64,000 bases of DNA, taken from assembly GCA_000023405.1 (NCBI GenBank), contig CP001643.1, forward strand, positions 1,984,001-2,048,000, read 5' to 3'. A model generated the notes under the pieces. The model had not been told where the DNA came from. It saw nothing but the letters and a program-made list of their open reading frames with translations, and made no database searches. Of this stretch, positions 54,466-62,162 are shown in pieces. Within the stretch, counting starts at the first letter, position 1. Every line of letters begins with the position of its first letter. This DNA comes from Brachybacterium faecium DSM 4810 (lineage in GTDB: Bacteria > Actinomycetota > Actinomycetes > Actinomycetales > Dermabacteraceae). The position numbers were made by a program, and so were the translations under genes.

Positions 54466-54561
54466 CCTCCCGAGGTGATCCTCCGCCCCGCGACGGGGGC
54501 CGAGCCGCCGGCGCAGACGTCACCGGCGTGCTGCGCGCGCCGCAGCTCCCCACCGAACAGC

Positions 54562-54593
54562 AGAAGGGCCCCACCGCTGGGTGGGGCCCTTCT
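54562..54593. terminator. strong bidirectional terminator between the mod operon and the tRNA-Ala gene
   Basis: AGAAGGGCCCCACC pairs perfectly with GGTGGGGCCCTTCT around GCTG, a 14-bp stem. Reading plus, it ends in TTCT after the stem top; reading minus, it also ends in TTCT. It lies 96 bases after the mod operon and 30 bases after the tRNA on the other strand, so it can stop both. Confidence 0.8.
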
Positions 54594-54623
54594 GACGAGT
54601 CACTGTCTCACGAGATTCTCGAG

Positions 54624-54696
54624 TGGAGCTAAGGGGATTCGAACCCCTGACCTCTTCCATGCCATGGAAGCGCGCTACCAACTGCGCCATAGCCCC
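54624..54696 (-). tRNA. tRNA-Ala (anticodon GGC)
   Basis: The 73-base gene folds into the full cloverleaf: acceptor GGGGCTA/TAGCTCC, D arm GCGC, anticodon arm CTTCC-ATGGCAT-GGAAG and T arm AGGGG-TTCGAAT-CCCCT. The G3:U70 pair that defines alanine identity is present in the acceptor stem. Position 73 is A. The 3' CCA is not encoded. It lies at the end of the housekeeping operon, before the strong terminator. Confidence 0.97.
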
Positions 54697-54747
54697 GAAC
54701 CGGGTGCCGCCCTGAGGCGACTCGTCGATATTACATCGATCCCGGGA

Positions 54748-55380
54748 TCAGCGGAAATCCGGGGCGAGGTTGTGTGACACCAACCTCATCAGGCCATCTG
54801 CGGGCTCCCCGTGGAGCGGCTCGAGCACCGAGCGGTGGCAGTTCTCGAGCCCTGCGATGCCGCGGAAGCCGTGCGTGTCCAGGCCCAGCAGCGCGGTGAT
54901 GCCCAGCGTGGTCGCGGCGCCGTGGCCCACCACCATCACGGTGCCGCCCGCGTGCTGGGTCACCAGGGCGCGGCAGGCGGCGGCCACCCGCTCCCCCACC
55001 TCGGGGCGGTCCTCGACCCCGAGCCCGCTCACGGGCCGGTGCGCGCGCCAGTCCGCGTGCTCCTCGGGCCAGCGGCTGCGGATCTCCTCGCCCTTCAGCC
55101 CCTCCCAGCGGCCGAAGCTGCGCTCGAGGAAGGCCACGTCGGTGGTGATCTCCACATCGGTGCCGCTGCTGATGAGGCGGGCGGTCTCGCGGGCGCGCTC
55201 GAGCGGGGAGGCGACGATGACGTCCGGCGGATCGGCGGTGATGGTCGGGGCGAGCGATTCGGCCTGGCGGACGCCGGTGGCGTTCAGCGGGATGTCGACC
55301 TGGCCCTGCAGGCGGCCCTCCCGGTTGTAGTCCGTCTGACCGTGCCGCACGAAGACCAGGCGGGTGCGGGGAGCTCTCAC
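54748..55380 (-). CDS. histidine phosphatase family protein
   Basis: The protein has 210 residues from a GTG that overlaps the rsfS stop by 4 bases. The catalytic RHG motif is at the N-terminus in LVFVRHGQTDYN (His13). The second histidine lies in VMVVGHGAAT, and a central glutamate is in LERSFGRWEG. These are the features of the phosphoglycerate mutase-like phosphatase superfamily. The substrate is unknown. The gene order after rsfS is conserved in Micrococcales. Confidence 0.9.
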   Translation of the reverse strand: MRAPRTRLVFVRHGQTDYNREGRLQGQVDIPLNATGVRQAESLAPTITADPPDVIVASPLERARETARLISSGTDVEITTDVAFLERSFGRWEGLKGEEIRSRWPEEHADWRAHRPVSGLGVEDRPEVGERVAAACRALVTQHAGGTVMVVGHGAATTLGITALLGLDTHGFRGIAGLENCHRSVLEPLHGEPADGLMRLVSHNLAPDFR

Positions 55381-55754
55381 GCCGTCGGGTCCTCGTCGAT
55401 CTGCAGGTCGATGACGGGCGCATCGCGCCACAGCCGCTCGAGCGCGTAGAAGGCGCGGTCCTCGGCGTGCTGGACGTGGACGACGATGTCGCCGTAGTCC
55501 AGCAGCACCCAGCGGGCGTCGCGCTCGCCCTCGCGGCGCAGCGGCTTGCGGCGGCGCTCGGTGAGCAGCGCCTCCTCGATGCCGTCGACGATCGCGGCGA
55601 CCTGCCGCTCGGTCTCCCCGCTGCACACGAGGAACACGTCGGTGATGACGACCAGCTCGGAGACGTCCAGGCCGATCACCTCGTCGGCGAGCTTGTCGGC
55701 GGCGGCCTGTCCGGCCACCCGGGCGAGGTCGAGGGATTCTTCAGGGGCGCTCAC
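55377..55754 (-). CDS. rsfS: ribosome silencing factor RsfS
   Basis: The protein has 125 residues. It matches RsfS/RsfA (DUF143 family) in length and in segments VIGLDVSELVVITDVFLVCSG, seen as GLDVSELVVITDVFLVCSG, then ETERQVAAIVDGIEE and WVLLDYGDIVVHV. It binds ribosomal protein L14 and blocks joining of the ribosomal subunits when nutrients are scarce. The GTG start overlaps the stop of the upstream membrane protein by 4 bases. Confidence 0.95.
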   Translation of the reverse strand: MSAPEESLDLARVAGQAAADKLADEVIGLDVSELVVITDVFLVCSGETERQVAAIVDGIEEALLTERRRKPLRREGERDARWVLLDYGDIVVHVQHAEDRAFYALERLWRDAPVIDLQIDEDPTA

Positions 55755-56341
55755 GCGGCAGCTTCCTCCAGGACGGGATGGACGAGGGGTGTCCCCGACG
55801 GGACGGGCAGGGCGGCATCCGCGGCGGACGCCTCGCCGGGGCCGATGACCCCGGTCAGCAGCAGCACGACCAGCACCACGAGGGCGATCGCGATGAGCGC
55901 CCACACCAGCCACACCAGGGCGCGGCCGCCGCTGTTCTCGGGACGGTGCAGCACCTTGCCCTCGAATCGGGGCGCGGGGCGAGGGTCGGGTGCCTCGGTG
56001 ACGGAGAGCTCGCCGAGCTCGACGCCGTCGTGATCGAGGGTGGTGGTCGCCGCGGAGCCGTCCTCGACCCCGGGCACCGATGCCGACGCCGACGCCGACG
56101 GGTCGGCCTGCGGGGCGGGCTGCTCGCTGAGCTCGATGATCCGCGCCCTCCTGCCGAACTTGCGCAGGGTGGGCACGGGGGCGTCGGCGGAGGGCGGGGC
56201 GACGGCGCCGCGCACACCGGGCACGGTCCTCTGCTCTCCGCTCGCCTCCATCGCGGCGCGCGCCTCGAGGGCGGCGCTCTCCTCGGGGCTGAGCGCACGG
56301 GCACGCCGCCCGCGCCGCGGAGTGGTCTCGGGCTCGGTCAT
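55751..56341 (-). CDS. hypothetical single-pass membrane protein between nadD and rsfS
   Basis: The protein has 196 residues. Residues 1-138 are charged and Ala/Glu/Arg/Pro-rich with a short Ser-Ala repeat (SASASAS). One membrane helix lies at about 142-165 ([20 protein letters not shown]). The short tail after it looks exported. I do not recognise a family. It overlaps nadD and rsfS by 4 bases each, so it belongs to this operon; the position between nadD and rsfS is shared with other actinobacteria, but its function is unknown. Confidence 0.78.
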   Translation of the reverse strand: MTEPETTPRRGRRARALSPEESAALEARAAMEASGEQRTVPGVRGAVAPPSADAPVPTLRKFGRRARIIELSEQPAPQADPSASASASVPGVEDGSAATTTLDHDGVELGELSVTEAPDPRPAPRFEGKVLHRPENSGGRALVWLVWALIAIALVVLVVLLLTGVIGPGEASAADAALPVPSGTPLVHPVLEEAAA

Positions 56342-56943
56342 CGGCCGTCACCTCCTGTGTAGAGGGCGTACTTGTTGATGTATTGGACGACCCCGTCGGG
56401 GACCAGGTACCACACGGGCGCGCCGGCGGCGACGCGGGTGCGGCAGTCGGTGGAGCTGATCGCCATCGCCGGGACCTCGATGAGGGTGACGCCGTCCTCG
56501 GGCAGGCCGGAGGTGTCGAGCTCGTGGCCGGGCCGGGTGACGCCGACGAAGTGCGCGAGCTCGAAGATCTCCTCCGTGTCCTTCCAGGTGAGGATGTTCT
56601 GCAGCGCGTCCGCCCCGGTGATGAAGAACAGATCCGCCCCGGGGTGCTCGTGGTGCAGGTCCCGCAGGGTGTCGATCGTGTACGTCGCGCCGGGGCGGTC
56701 GATGTCCGCGCGGGAGACGGTGAAGACCGGGTTCGCGGCGGTGGCGACCACCGTCATGAGGTAGCGGTGCTCCGGATCGGAGATCGCCTGCTCCACCTTC
56801 TGCCACGGCCGCCCGGTGGGGACGAAGACCACCTCGTCCAGACCGAAGACGCTCTGCACCTCGCTGGCGGCGACGAGGTGGCCGTGATGGATGGGATCGA
56901 ACGTCCCGCCCATCACGCCGATCCGTCGTCGCTGCAGCTCCAC
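56338..56943 (-). CDS. nadD: nicotinate-nucleotide adenylyltransferase NadD
   Basis: The protein has 201 residues. The nucleotidyl-transferase signature [12 protein letters not shown] is at the N-terminus, and ISSTDCRTR (the ISSTxxR motif) is near the C-terminus. It joins nicotinate mononucleotide and ATP to give deamido-NAD in NAD synthesis, in the cytoplasm. It lies five bases after the small membrane protein and overlaps the following gene by 4 bases. Confidence 0.95.
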   Translation of the reverse strand: MELQRRRIGVMGGTFDPIHHGHLVAASEVQSVFGLDEVVFVPTGRPWQKVEQAISDPEHRYLMTVVATAANPVFTVSRADIDRPGATYTIDTLRDLHHEHPGADLFFITGADALQNILTWKDTEEIFELAHFVGVTRPGHELDTSGLPEDGVTLIEVPAMAISSTDCRTRVAAGAPVWYLVPDGVVQYINKYALYTGGDGR

Positions 56944-56948
56944 GGAGG

Positions 56949-57137
56949 TCAGCGGTCGGAATCGGCGGTGTTCTTGCGCTTCTTGTCCAGGCTGCGGTGG
57001 TGCGCGCCGCCGGTGAGCCAGGTGAATCCCAGCAGCACCATGAAGGTGATGAAGATGCCGATGCCGACGGCGGGGGCGGGCAGCCCCTCGCTGGCGGACG
57101 CGCCGGACTCGGCGAGGATCATGAGCTGATCGATCAT
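56949..57137 (-). CDS. small membrane protein between proA and nadD
   Basis: The protein has 62 residues with one membrane helix ([21 protein letters not shown]) and a basic Lys/Arg-rich tail inside the cell. It is not in any family I can name. Small proteins of this type occur just before nadD in other Micrococcales, which supports a real gene. AAAGG lies upstream of the ATG. Confidence 0.75.
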   Translation of the reverse strand: MIDQLMILAESGASASEGLPAPAVGIGIFITFMVLLGFTWLTGGAHHRSLDKKRKNTADSDR

Positions 57138-57225
57138 GGTCTTGGAGGCCTTTCCACGGGTGACCGAGCCATCATCCCACAGCGGCGCGGAAGGTCATCC
57201 CTCGACGCGCTCGATGGGAGTGGGG

Positions 57226-58506
57226 TCACGGCCGCGCGTGGCCCTGCCCCACCACCAGCCACTTGCTCGCGGTGATCTCCTGCAGGCCCATCGGGCCGCG
57301 GGCGTGGAGCTTCTGGGTGGAGATGCCGATCTCCGCGCCGAAGCCGAACTCGCCGCCGTCGGAGAAGCGGGTGGAGGCGTTGGCCATCACCACGGCGGAG
57401 TCGACCTCGTCGAGGAAGCGCTGCTGGCTGCGCACGTCGGAGGTGAGGATCGACTCGGTGTGGCCGGTGGAATGGGCGCGGATGTGGGCGAGCGCCTGGT
57501 CGAGGTCGTCGACCACGGCGATCGCGAGCTCGAGGGCCAGGTACTCGGTGTCCCAGTCCTCCTCGGTGGCGGGGACCACCTCGGCAGTGGTCCCGGCGGC
57601 GGCGAGGATCCCGGCCGCGGTCTCGTCGGCGTGCAGGCGCACCCCGGCCTCCGCGAGCGGTGCGGTCAGCCGCGGCAGCGCCTGCTCGGCGACGTCGCGG
57701 TGGACGAGCAGCGTCTCGAGCGCATTGCACACCCCGATGCGCTGCAGCTTGGCGTTGGCGACGATCTCGACGGCCTGGTCGAGGTCGGCGCTCGCGTCGA
57801 CCAGCACGTGGGTCTTCCCGGTGCCGGTCTCGATGACGGGCACCAGCGAGTGCTCGACGACGCGGCGGATGAGCCCGGCGCCGCCGCGCGGGATCAGCAC
57901 GTCCACCAGGCCGCGGGCGCGCATCAGCACGTCCACGCCCTCGCGGCCGTGCGCATCGATCCCGATGATGAGGTCCTCAGGCAGGTCGTGGGCGGCGAGC
58001 ACCTCGCGCAGCACGCCGATGAGCGCGGTGTTCGAGTGCAGGGCTGCTGAGCCGCCGCGCAGCACCACGGCGCTGCCGGCCTTGAGCGCGAGGCCCGCGG
58101 CATCGACGGTCACGTTCGGGCGCGCCTCGTAGACCATGCCGATCACGCCCATCGGCACCCGCACCTCGCGCAGCTCGAGGCCGTTGTCGAGCACGGAGCC
58201 GCGGATCACCTCGCCGACCGGGTCGGGCAGGGCCGCCGCGTCCCGCAGCTGCTCGGCGATCGCCGCCACCCGGTCGGCATCCAGGGCCAGGCGGTCCCGC
58301 AGGCCGGGCGCGATGCCGGCCTCGTCGGCCGCGGCGAGGTCCCGCGCGTTGGCGGCGACGATCTGCTCGGCCTGGGCGACGAGGGCCTCGGCCATGGCCC
58401 GCAGCACGCGGTCCTTCGCGGCCCGATGGAGGCGCGCCAGGGCGGGCTGGGCATCCTTCGCGGCGCGGGCGGCGGAGAGGACGGCGGTGCTCACAGAAGT
58501 CTCCAT
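57226..58506 (-). CDS. proA: gamma-glutamyl phosphate reductase ProA
   Basis: The protein has 426 residues, the normal length. It reduces gamma-glutamyl phosphate to glutamate semialdehyde with NADPH, the second step of proline synthesis. Family segments include VRVPMGVIGMVYEARPNVTVD, seen as PMGVIGMVYEARPNVTVD, and the active-site cysteine in KLQRIGVCNALETLLVH. It lies 35 bases after proB and is therefore in the proline pair. Confidence 0.96.
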   Translation of the reverse strand: METSVSTAVLSAARAAKDAQPALARLHRAAKDRVLRAMAEALVAQAEQIVAANARDLAAADEAGIAPGLRDRLALDADRVAAIAEQLRDAAALPDPVGEVIRGSVLDNGLELREVRVPMGVIGMVYEARPNVTVDAAGLALKAGSAVVLRGGSAALHSNTALIGVLREVLAAHDLPEDLIIGIDAHGREGVDVLMRARGLVDVLIPRGGAGLIRRVVEHSLVPVIETGTGKTHVLVDASADLDQAVEIVANAKLQRIGVCNALETLLVHRDVAEQALPRLTAPLAEAGVRLHADETAAGILAAAGTTAEVVPATEEDWDTEYLALELAIAVVDDLDQALAHIRAHSTGHTESILTSDVRSQQRFLDEVDSAVVMANASTRFSDGGEFGFGAEIGISTQKLHARGPMGLQEITASKWLVVGQGHARP

Positions 58507-58541
58507 GGGCGGAGTCTACGAGCCGGCCCGGGGTCCGTGCC

Positions 58542-59687
58542 TCAGAGCACCACCAGCTGGTCACGGTGGATCGCGGCGCGGCCGAACCGCTCCCCCAGCT
58601 GCGCGCGCGCCTCCTCGGTGCCGCGCCCGGCCATGGCACGCAGCTCGTCGCTGCTGAAGGCGGCGAGGCCGCGGGCGAAGACCGGGCCGTCGGGGCCCAG
58701 GACGTCCACGGGGACGCCGGCCGGGAAGGTGCCCTCGACAGAGGTGATGCCGACGGCCAGCAGCGAGCGGCGTCCGCTGCGCACGGCGTCGGCGGCACCC
58801 TCGTCGAGGCGCAGGCTGCCCGCGCCGCGGGTCGCGAAGCGCAGCCAGACCAGGCGCGAGCGGCGCCGGCCCTGGTGGGCGGGGAAGAAGGTGCCCACGT
58901 CCTGCCCGGCGAGGGCGGCGGAGAACTGCTCGGTCGAGGTCATCAGCGCCGCGGTGCCGGTGGTGGAGGCGAGCTGCGCGGCGGAGAGCTTCGTGACCAT
59001 CCCTCCGGTGCCCACCTTGGAGCCGACCGAGCCGATGTTGACCCCGGCGAGACGGGCGACGTCCTCGACCTCGCCGATGCGCTGCGCGCCCGGCTCCCGC
59101 GGCGGGGCGGTGTACAGGGCGTCGACGTCGGTGAGCAGGATCAGCGCGTCCGCGCCGAGAAGCTGCGCGACGAGCGCGGCGAGGCGGTCGTTGTCCCCGA
59201 AGCGGATCTCGTGCGTGGCGGTGGTGTCGTTCTCGTTGACCACGGGGACGGAGCCCAGGTCCAGCAGCGCCTCGAGCGCGGTGCGCACGTTGCGGTAGGT
59301 CGCCCGCCGGATCACATCGGATTCGGCGAGCAGCACCTGCCCCGTGATCAGGCCGTGCCGGGCGAAGGCTCCCTGCCAGGCGGTGGCCAGCAGCGCCTGG
59401 CCCACGCTCGCCGCGGCCTGCTGCAGCTCGACGGCGGCGGGCCGCTCGGGCAGGCCCAGCGGGCCGAGGGCCGCGGCGATCGCGCCGGAGGAGACGATCA
59501 CCAGCTCGGTGCCGCGCCCGGCGAGGGTCGCGGCGGTGTCCGCGATCTGCCGGATCCGCTCCTCGTCGAGGCGTCCGCGCTCGTCGGTGAGGCTCGAGGA
59601 GCCGATCTTCACCACCAGGCGGCGCGCCGTGGTCAGGGCGTCACGGGAGGTCAGCCGCTCGGGCTGGCGGAGTTCTGCGACGCTCAC
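58542..59687 (-). CDS. proB: glutamate 5-kinase ProB
   Basis: The protein has 381 residues. An amino acid kinase domain ([12 protein letters not shown] at the start, [21 protein letters not shown] in the glutamate site) is followed by a C-terminal PUA domain (from about 285). It phosphorylates glutamate in the first step of proline synthesis and is usually inhibited by proline. It overlaps obg by 4 bases and precedes proA. Confidence 0.96.
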   Translation of the reverse strand: MSVAELRQPERLTSRDALTTARRLVVKIGSSSLTDERGRLDEERIRQIADTAATLAGRGTELVIVSSGAIAAALGPLGLPERPAAVELQQAAASVGQALLATAWQGAFARHGLITGQVLLAESDVIRRATYRNVRTALEALLDLGSVPVVNENDTTATHEIRFGDNDRLAALVAQLLGADALILLTDVDALYTAPPREPGAQRIGEVEDVARLAGVNIGSVGSKVGTGGMVTKLSAAQLASTTGTAALMTSTEQFSAALAGQDVGTFFPAHQGRRRSRLVWLRFATRGAGSLRLDEGAADAVRSGRRSLLAVGITSVEGTFPAGVPVDVLGPDGPVFARGLAAFSSDELRAMAGRGTEEARAQLGERFGRAAIHRDQLVVL

Positions 59688-61213
59688 CGCGTCGCCCCGT
59701 CGGACGGGTCGCTCCAGTGGCCCGCCTTGCGCTCCGCCTCCATCGCGGCGATCCGGTCCATGCGGGCCGCCGTGCGGGCCCGCTGCTGCTCCTTCTTCGC
59801 CTCGCGGGTGGGGCGGTGGCGCTCCTCGAGCCGGTCGTCGGTGCCGCGCCGGCCCAGCAGCTCGGCGCCGCCCACCATCGTCGGCTCCCAGTCGAAGACG
59901 ACCGCGTCGTCCCCGGGGCCGATGAGCACGGTCGACCCGGCCACCGCACCGGAGGCGTACAGCTCGTCCTCGACGCCGAGCTTCGCGAGGCGGTCGGCGA
60001 GGAAGCCGACGGCTTCGTCGTTGGTGAAGTCGGTCTGGTGCACCCAGCGCTCGGGCTTGTCGCCCTGCACCCGGAAGGCGGTGCCGCCCTCGTACTGCTC
60101 GGTGACGACGCGGAAGCCCTTCTCGTCCACCGCGCGGGGGGCGAGCACGATCGGGGCCGGCTCCGGCTCGGGCAGCGCGGCCCGCGCCTGCTCCACGAGA
60201 TCGCCGAGCACGAAGGACAGCTCCCGCAGGCCCTTGTGCGAGACGGCGGAGACGTCGACGATCGGCACCTGCCGCTCGGCGAGCTGGTCGCGGATCATGT
60301 CGGCCATGTCCGCGCCGTCGGGCAGGTCGGTCTTGTTCAGCACGATGACGGTGGGCCGCTCCATGAGCGGAACGCGCCCCTCGGTCTCCTCGTCGAGGCT
60401 CGCCGCGTAGCTCGCGAGCTCGTGCTCGATCGTGGCGAGGTCGCCTGCGGGGTCGCGGTCGGATTCGAGCGAGGCGGTGTCCAGCACGTGCACCAGGACG
60501 TGACAGCGCTCGATGTGGCGCAGGAAGTCCAGGCCCAGGCCCTTGCCCTGGCTCGCGCCGGGGATCAGCCCGGGAACGTCCGCGATGGTGTAGCGGTGCT
60601 GGCCCGCCTCGACCACGCCGAGGTTCGGCACGAGCGTGGTGAAGGGGTAGTCGGCGATCTTCGGCCGGGCGGCGCTCATCGCAGCGATGAGGGAGGACTT
60701 GCCGGCGCTGGGGTAGCCCACCAGGGCGACGTCCGCGACGGTCTTCAGCTCGAGCACGAGGGTGCGCTCCTCGCCGGGTTCGCCGAGCAGCGCGAAACCG
60801 GGGGCCTTGCGCTTCGCGTTCGCCAGCGCCGCGTTGCCCAGTCCCCCGCTGCCGCCGCGGGCGGCGACGAAGCGGGTGCCGATGCCGACCAGGTCGGCCA
60901 GCACGGTGCCGTCCGCCCCGGTGACCACGGTGCCGTCGGGGACCGGGAGCACGAGGTCCTCGCCCCGCGCGCCGTGGCGCAGGTCGCCCTTGCCGAAGCC
61001 GCCGCCGGTGGCCCGCTGGTGCGGGCGGTGGTGATAGGCCAGCAGCGTCGTGGTGGAGGCGTCGACCTCGAGGATCACGTCACCGCCGCGCCCGCCGTCG
61101 GCCCCGTCGGGCCCGGCCAGGGGCTTGAACTTCTCGCGGCGGATGGAGGCGGCGCCGTTCCCGCCCGATCCCCCGACGACCTGCAGCTGGACGCGGTCGA
61201 CGAATGTGGCCAT
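59684..61213 (-). CDS. obgE: GTPase Obg (CgtA)
   Basis: The protein has 509 residues. The glycine-rich Obg fold occupies about 1-158, the GTPase domain about 159-335 with G1 [10 protein letters not shown]3 [10 protein letters not shown] and G4 NKTDLP, and a C-terminal OCT domain with a basic tail follows. It is an essential ribosome-assembly GTPase of the 50S subunit. It is downstream of rpmA across a hairpin at 61247-61279. Confidence 0.96.
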   Translation of the reverse strand: MATFVDRVQLQVVGGSGGNGAASIRREKFKPLAGPDGADGGRGGDVILEVDASTTTLLAYHHRPHQRATGGGFGKGDLRHGARGEDLVLPVPDGTVVTGADGTVLADLVGIGTRFVAARGGSGGLGNAALANAKRKAPGFALLGEPGEERTLVLELKTVADVALVGYPSAGKSSLIAAMSAARPKIADYPFTTLVPNLGVVEAGQHRYTIADVPGLIPGASQGKGLGLDFLRHIERCHVLVHVLDTASLESDRDPAGDLATIEHELASYAASLDEETEGRVPLMERPTVIVLNKTDLPDGADMADMIRDQLAERQVPIVDVSAVSHKGLRELSFVLGDLVEQARAALPEPEPAPIVLAPRAVDEKGFRVVTEQYEGGTAFRVQGDKPERWVHQTDFTNDEAVGFLADRLAKLGVEDELYASGAVAGSTVLIGPGDDAVVFDWEPTMVGGAELLGRRGTDDRLEERHRPTREAKKEQQRARTAARMDRIAAMEAERKAGHWSDPSDGATR

Positions 61214-61246
61214 GGGTGCACTCCGATGCTGAGGAGGAGAAATGCC

Positions 61247-61279
61247 TCGAGGGGCGGAGCGTTCGGCTCCGCCCCTCGA
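61247..61279 (-). terminator. 14-bp hairpin between rpmA and obg
   Basis: TCGAGGGGCGGAGC pairs with GCTCCGCCCCTCGA around GTTCG. On the minus strand it is followed by a partly T-rich stretch (GCATTTCT). It lies 36 bases after the rpmA stop and 34 before obg. It probably reduces, rather than stops, transcription from the ribosomal genes into obg. Confidence 0.7.
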
Positions 61280-61314
61280 AGGACGCTGTGTGCCCCGGGA
61301 GCCGGGGCGAGCGG

Positions 61315-61569
61315 TCAGACCGTCTCGACGACGCTGACCACGCTGCGGTCGCGCTTGCGGCCGAACTCGACGGTGCCCGCGGTGAGCGCGAACAGGGTGT
61401 CGTCGTTGCCGCGGCCCACGCCGTCACCGGGGTGGATCTTGGTGCCGCGCTGGCGCACCAGGATCTCGCCGGCGCCGACGACCTGGCCGCCGAAACGCTT
61501 GACGCCGAGACGCTGGGCGTTGGAGTCGCGCCCGTTCTTGGAGGAGCTGACGCCCTTCTTAGATGCCAT
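61315..61569 (-). CDS. rpmA: 50S ribosomal protein L27
   Basis: The protein has 84 residues and is L27 throughout, with the near-N-terminal [20 protein letters not shown] and [22 protein letters not shown] blocks, seen as [17 protein letters not shown] and [17 protein letters not shown]. It sits near the peptidyl-transferase centre. It is 33 bases after rplU and co-transcribed with it. No N-terminal prepeptide, known in Firmicutes, is present. Confidence 0.97.
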   Translation of the reverse strand: MASKKGVSSSKNGRDSNAQRLGVKRFGGQVVGAGEILVRQRGTKIHPGDGVGRGNDDTLFALTAGTVEFGRKRDRSVVSVVETV

Positions 61570-61602
61570 CTGGAATCAATCCTTGTCTGGTCGAGGGATC
61601 GC

Positions 61603-61911
61603 TCAGGCGATGCCCGTGATCTTCAGCCGGGTCAGCTCCTGGCGGTGGCCCTGGCGCTTCTTGTAACCGGTCTTGTTCTTGTAGCGGAGGATGCGGATCT
61701 TCTCGCCGCGGAGGTCTTCGACCTTCTCGGCGGTGACCTTCACCTTGGCCAGCTCGTTCTGTGCGGAGGTGACCTTGTCGCCGTCGACCAGCAGCACGGG
61801 AGCGAGATCGATGCTGTCGCCCGCCTCGCCTGCCACGCGGTTGATCACGATGGTGTCACCGACCGACACCTTCTCCTGACGACCGCCTGCGCGGACGATT
61901 GCGTACACCAC
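61603..61911 (-). CDS. rplU: 50S ribosomal protein L21
   Basis: The protein has 102 residues and matches L21, with [29 protein letters not shown] and the ending [21 protein letters not shown] seen as [15 protein letters not shown]. It is a 23S rRNA-binding protein. It is the first gene of the rplU-rpmA pair. A promoter at 62082-62110 would give it a leader of about 160 bases. Confidence 0.97.
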   Translation of the reverse strand: MVYAIVRAGGRQEKVSVGDTIVINRVAGEAGDSIDLAPVLLVDGDKVTSAQNELAKVKVTAEKVEDLRGEKIRILRYKNKTGYKKRQGHRQELTRLKITGIA

Positions 61912-62081
61912 GTCAATGCTCCATCTTGTGATTCGGATCTGCTCTGGAAGTCGAGTTCCCTGCCGGGTGTCACCGCGGACCTGCGACCGTCAACCGGTCC
62001 CGGACCGTGAGGCCCGAGCGGGAGATGCGGTCGGCGATGTCCACCGGGAGCACGACTGCGACGCGTTTTGCGCCAGGGAAC

Positions 62082-62110
62082 AGCTTACGATCCCGCGACC
62101 TGCCGGTCAA
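62082..62110 (-). promoter_or_regulatory. promoter of the rplU-rpmA operon
   Basis: On the minus strand TTGACC (62110-62105) and TAAGCT (62087-62082) are separated by exactly 17 bases. The predicted transcription start near 62075 gives a leader of about 160 bases before rplU. The spacing and -35 match are good; the -10 is moderate. Confidence 0.65.
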
Positions 62111-62162
62111 CCACCGGACACGGTCCGACCTGCGAGAACGCCGTCACACCCTGTGGAACGCG

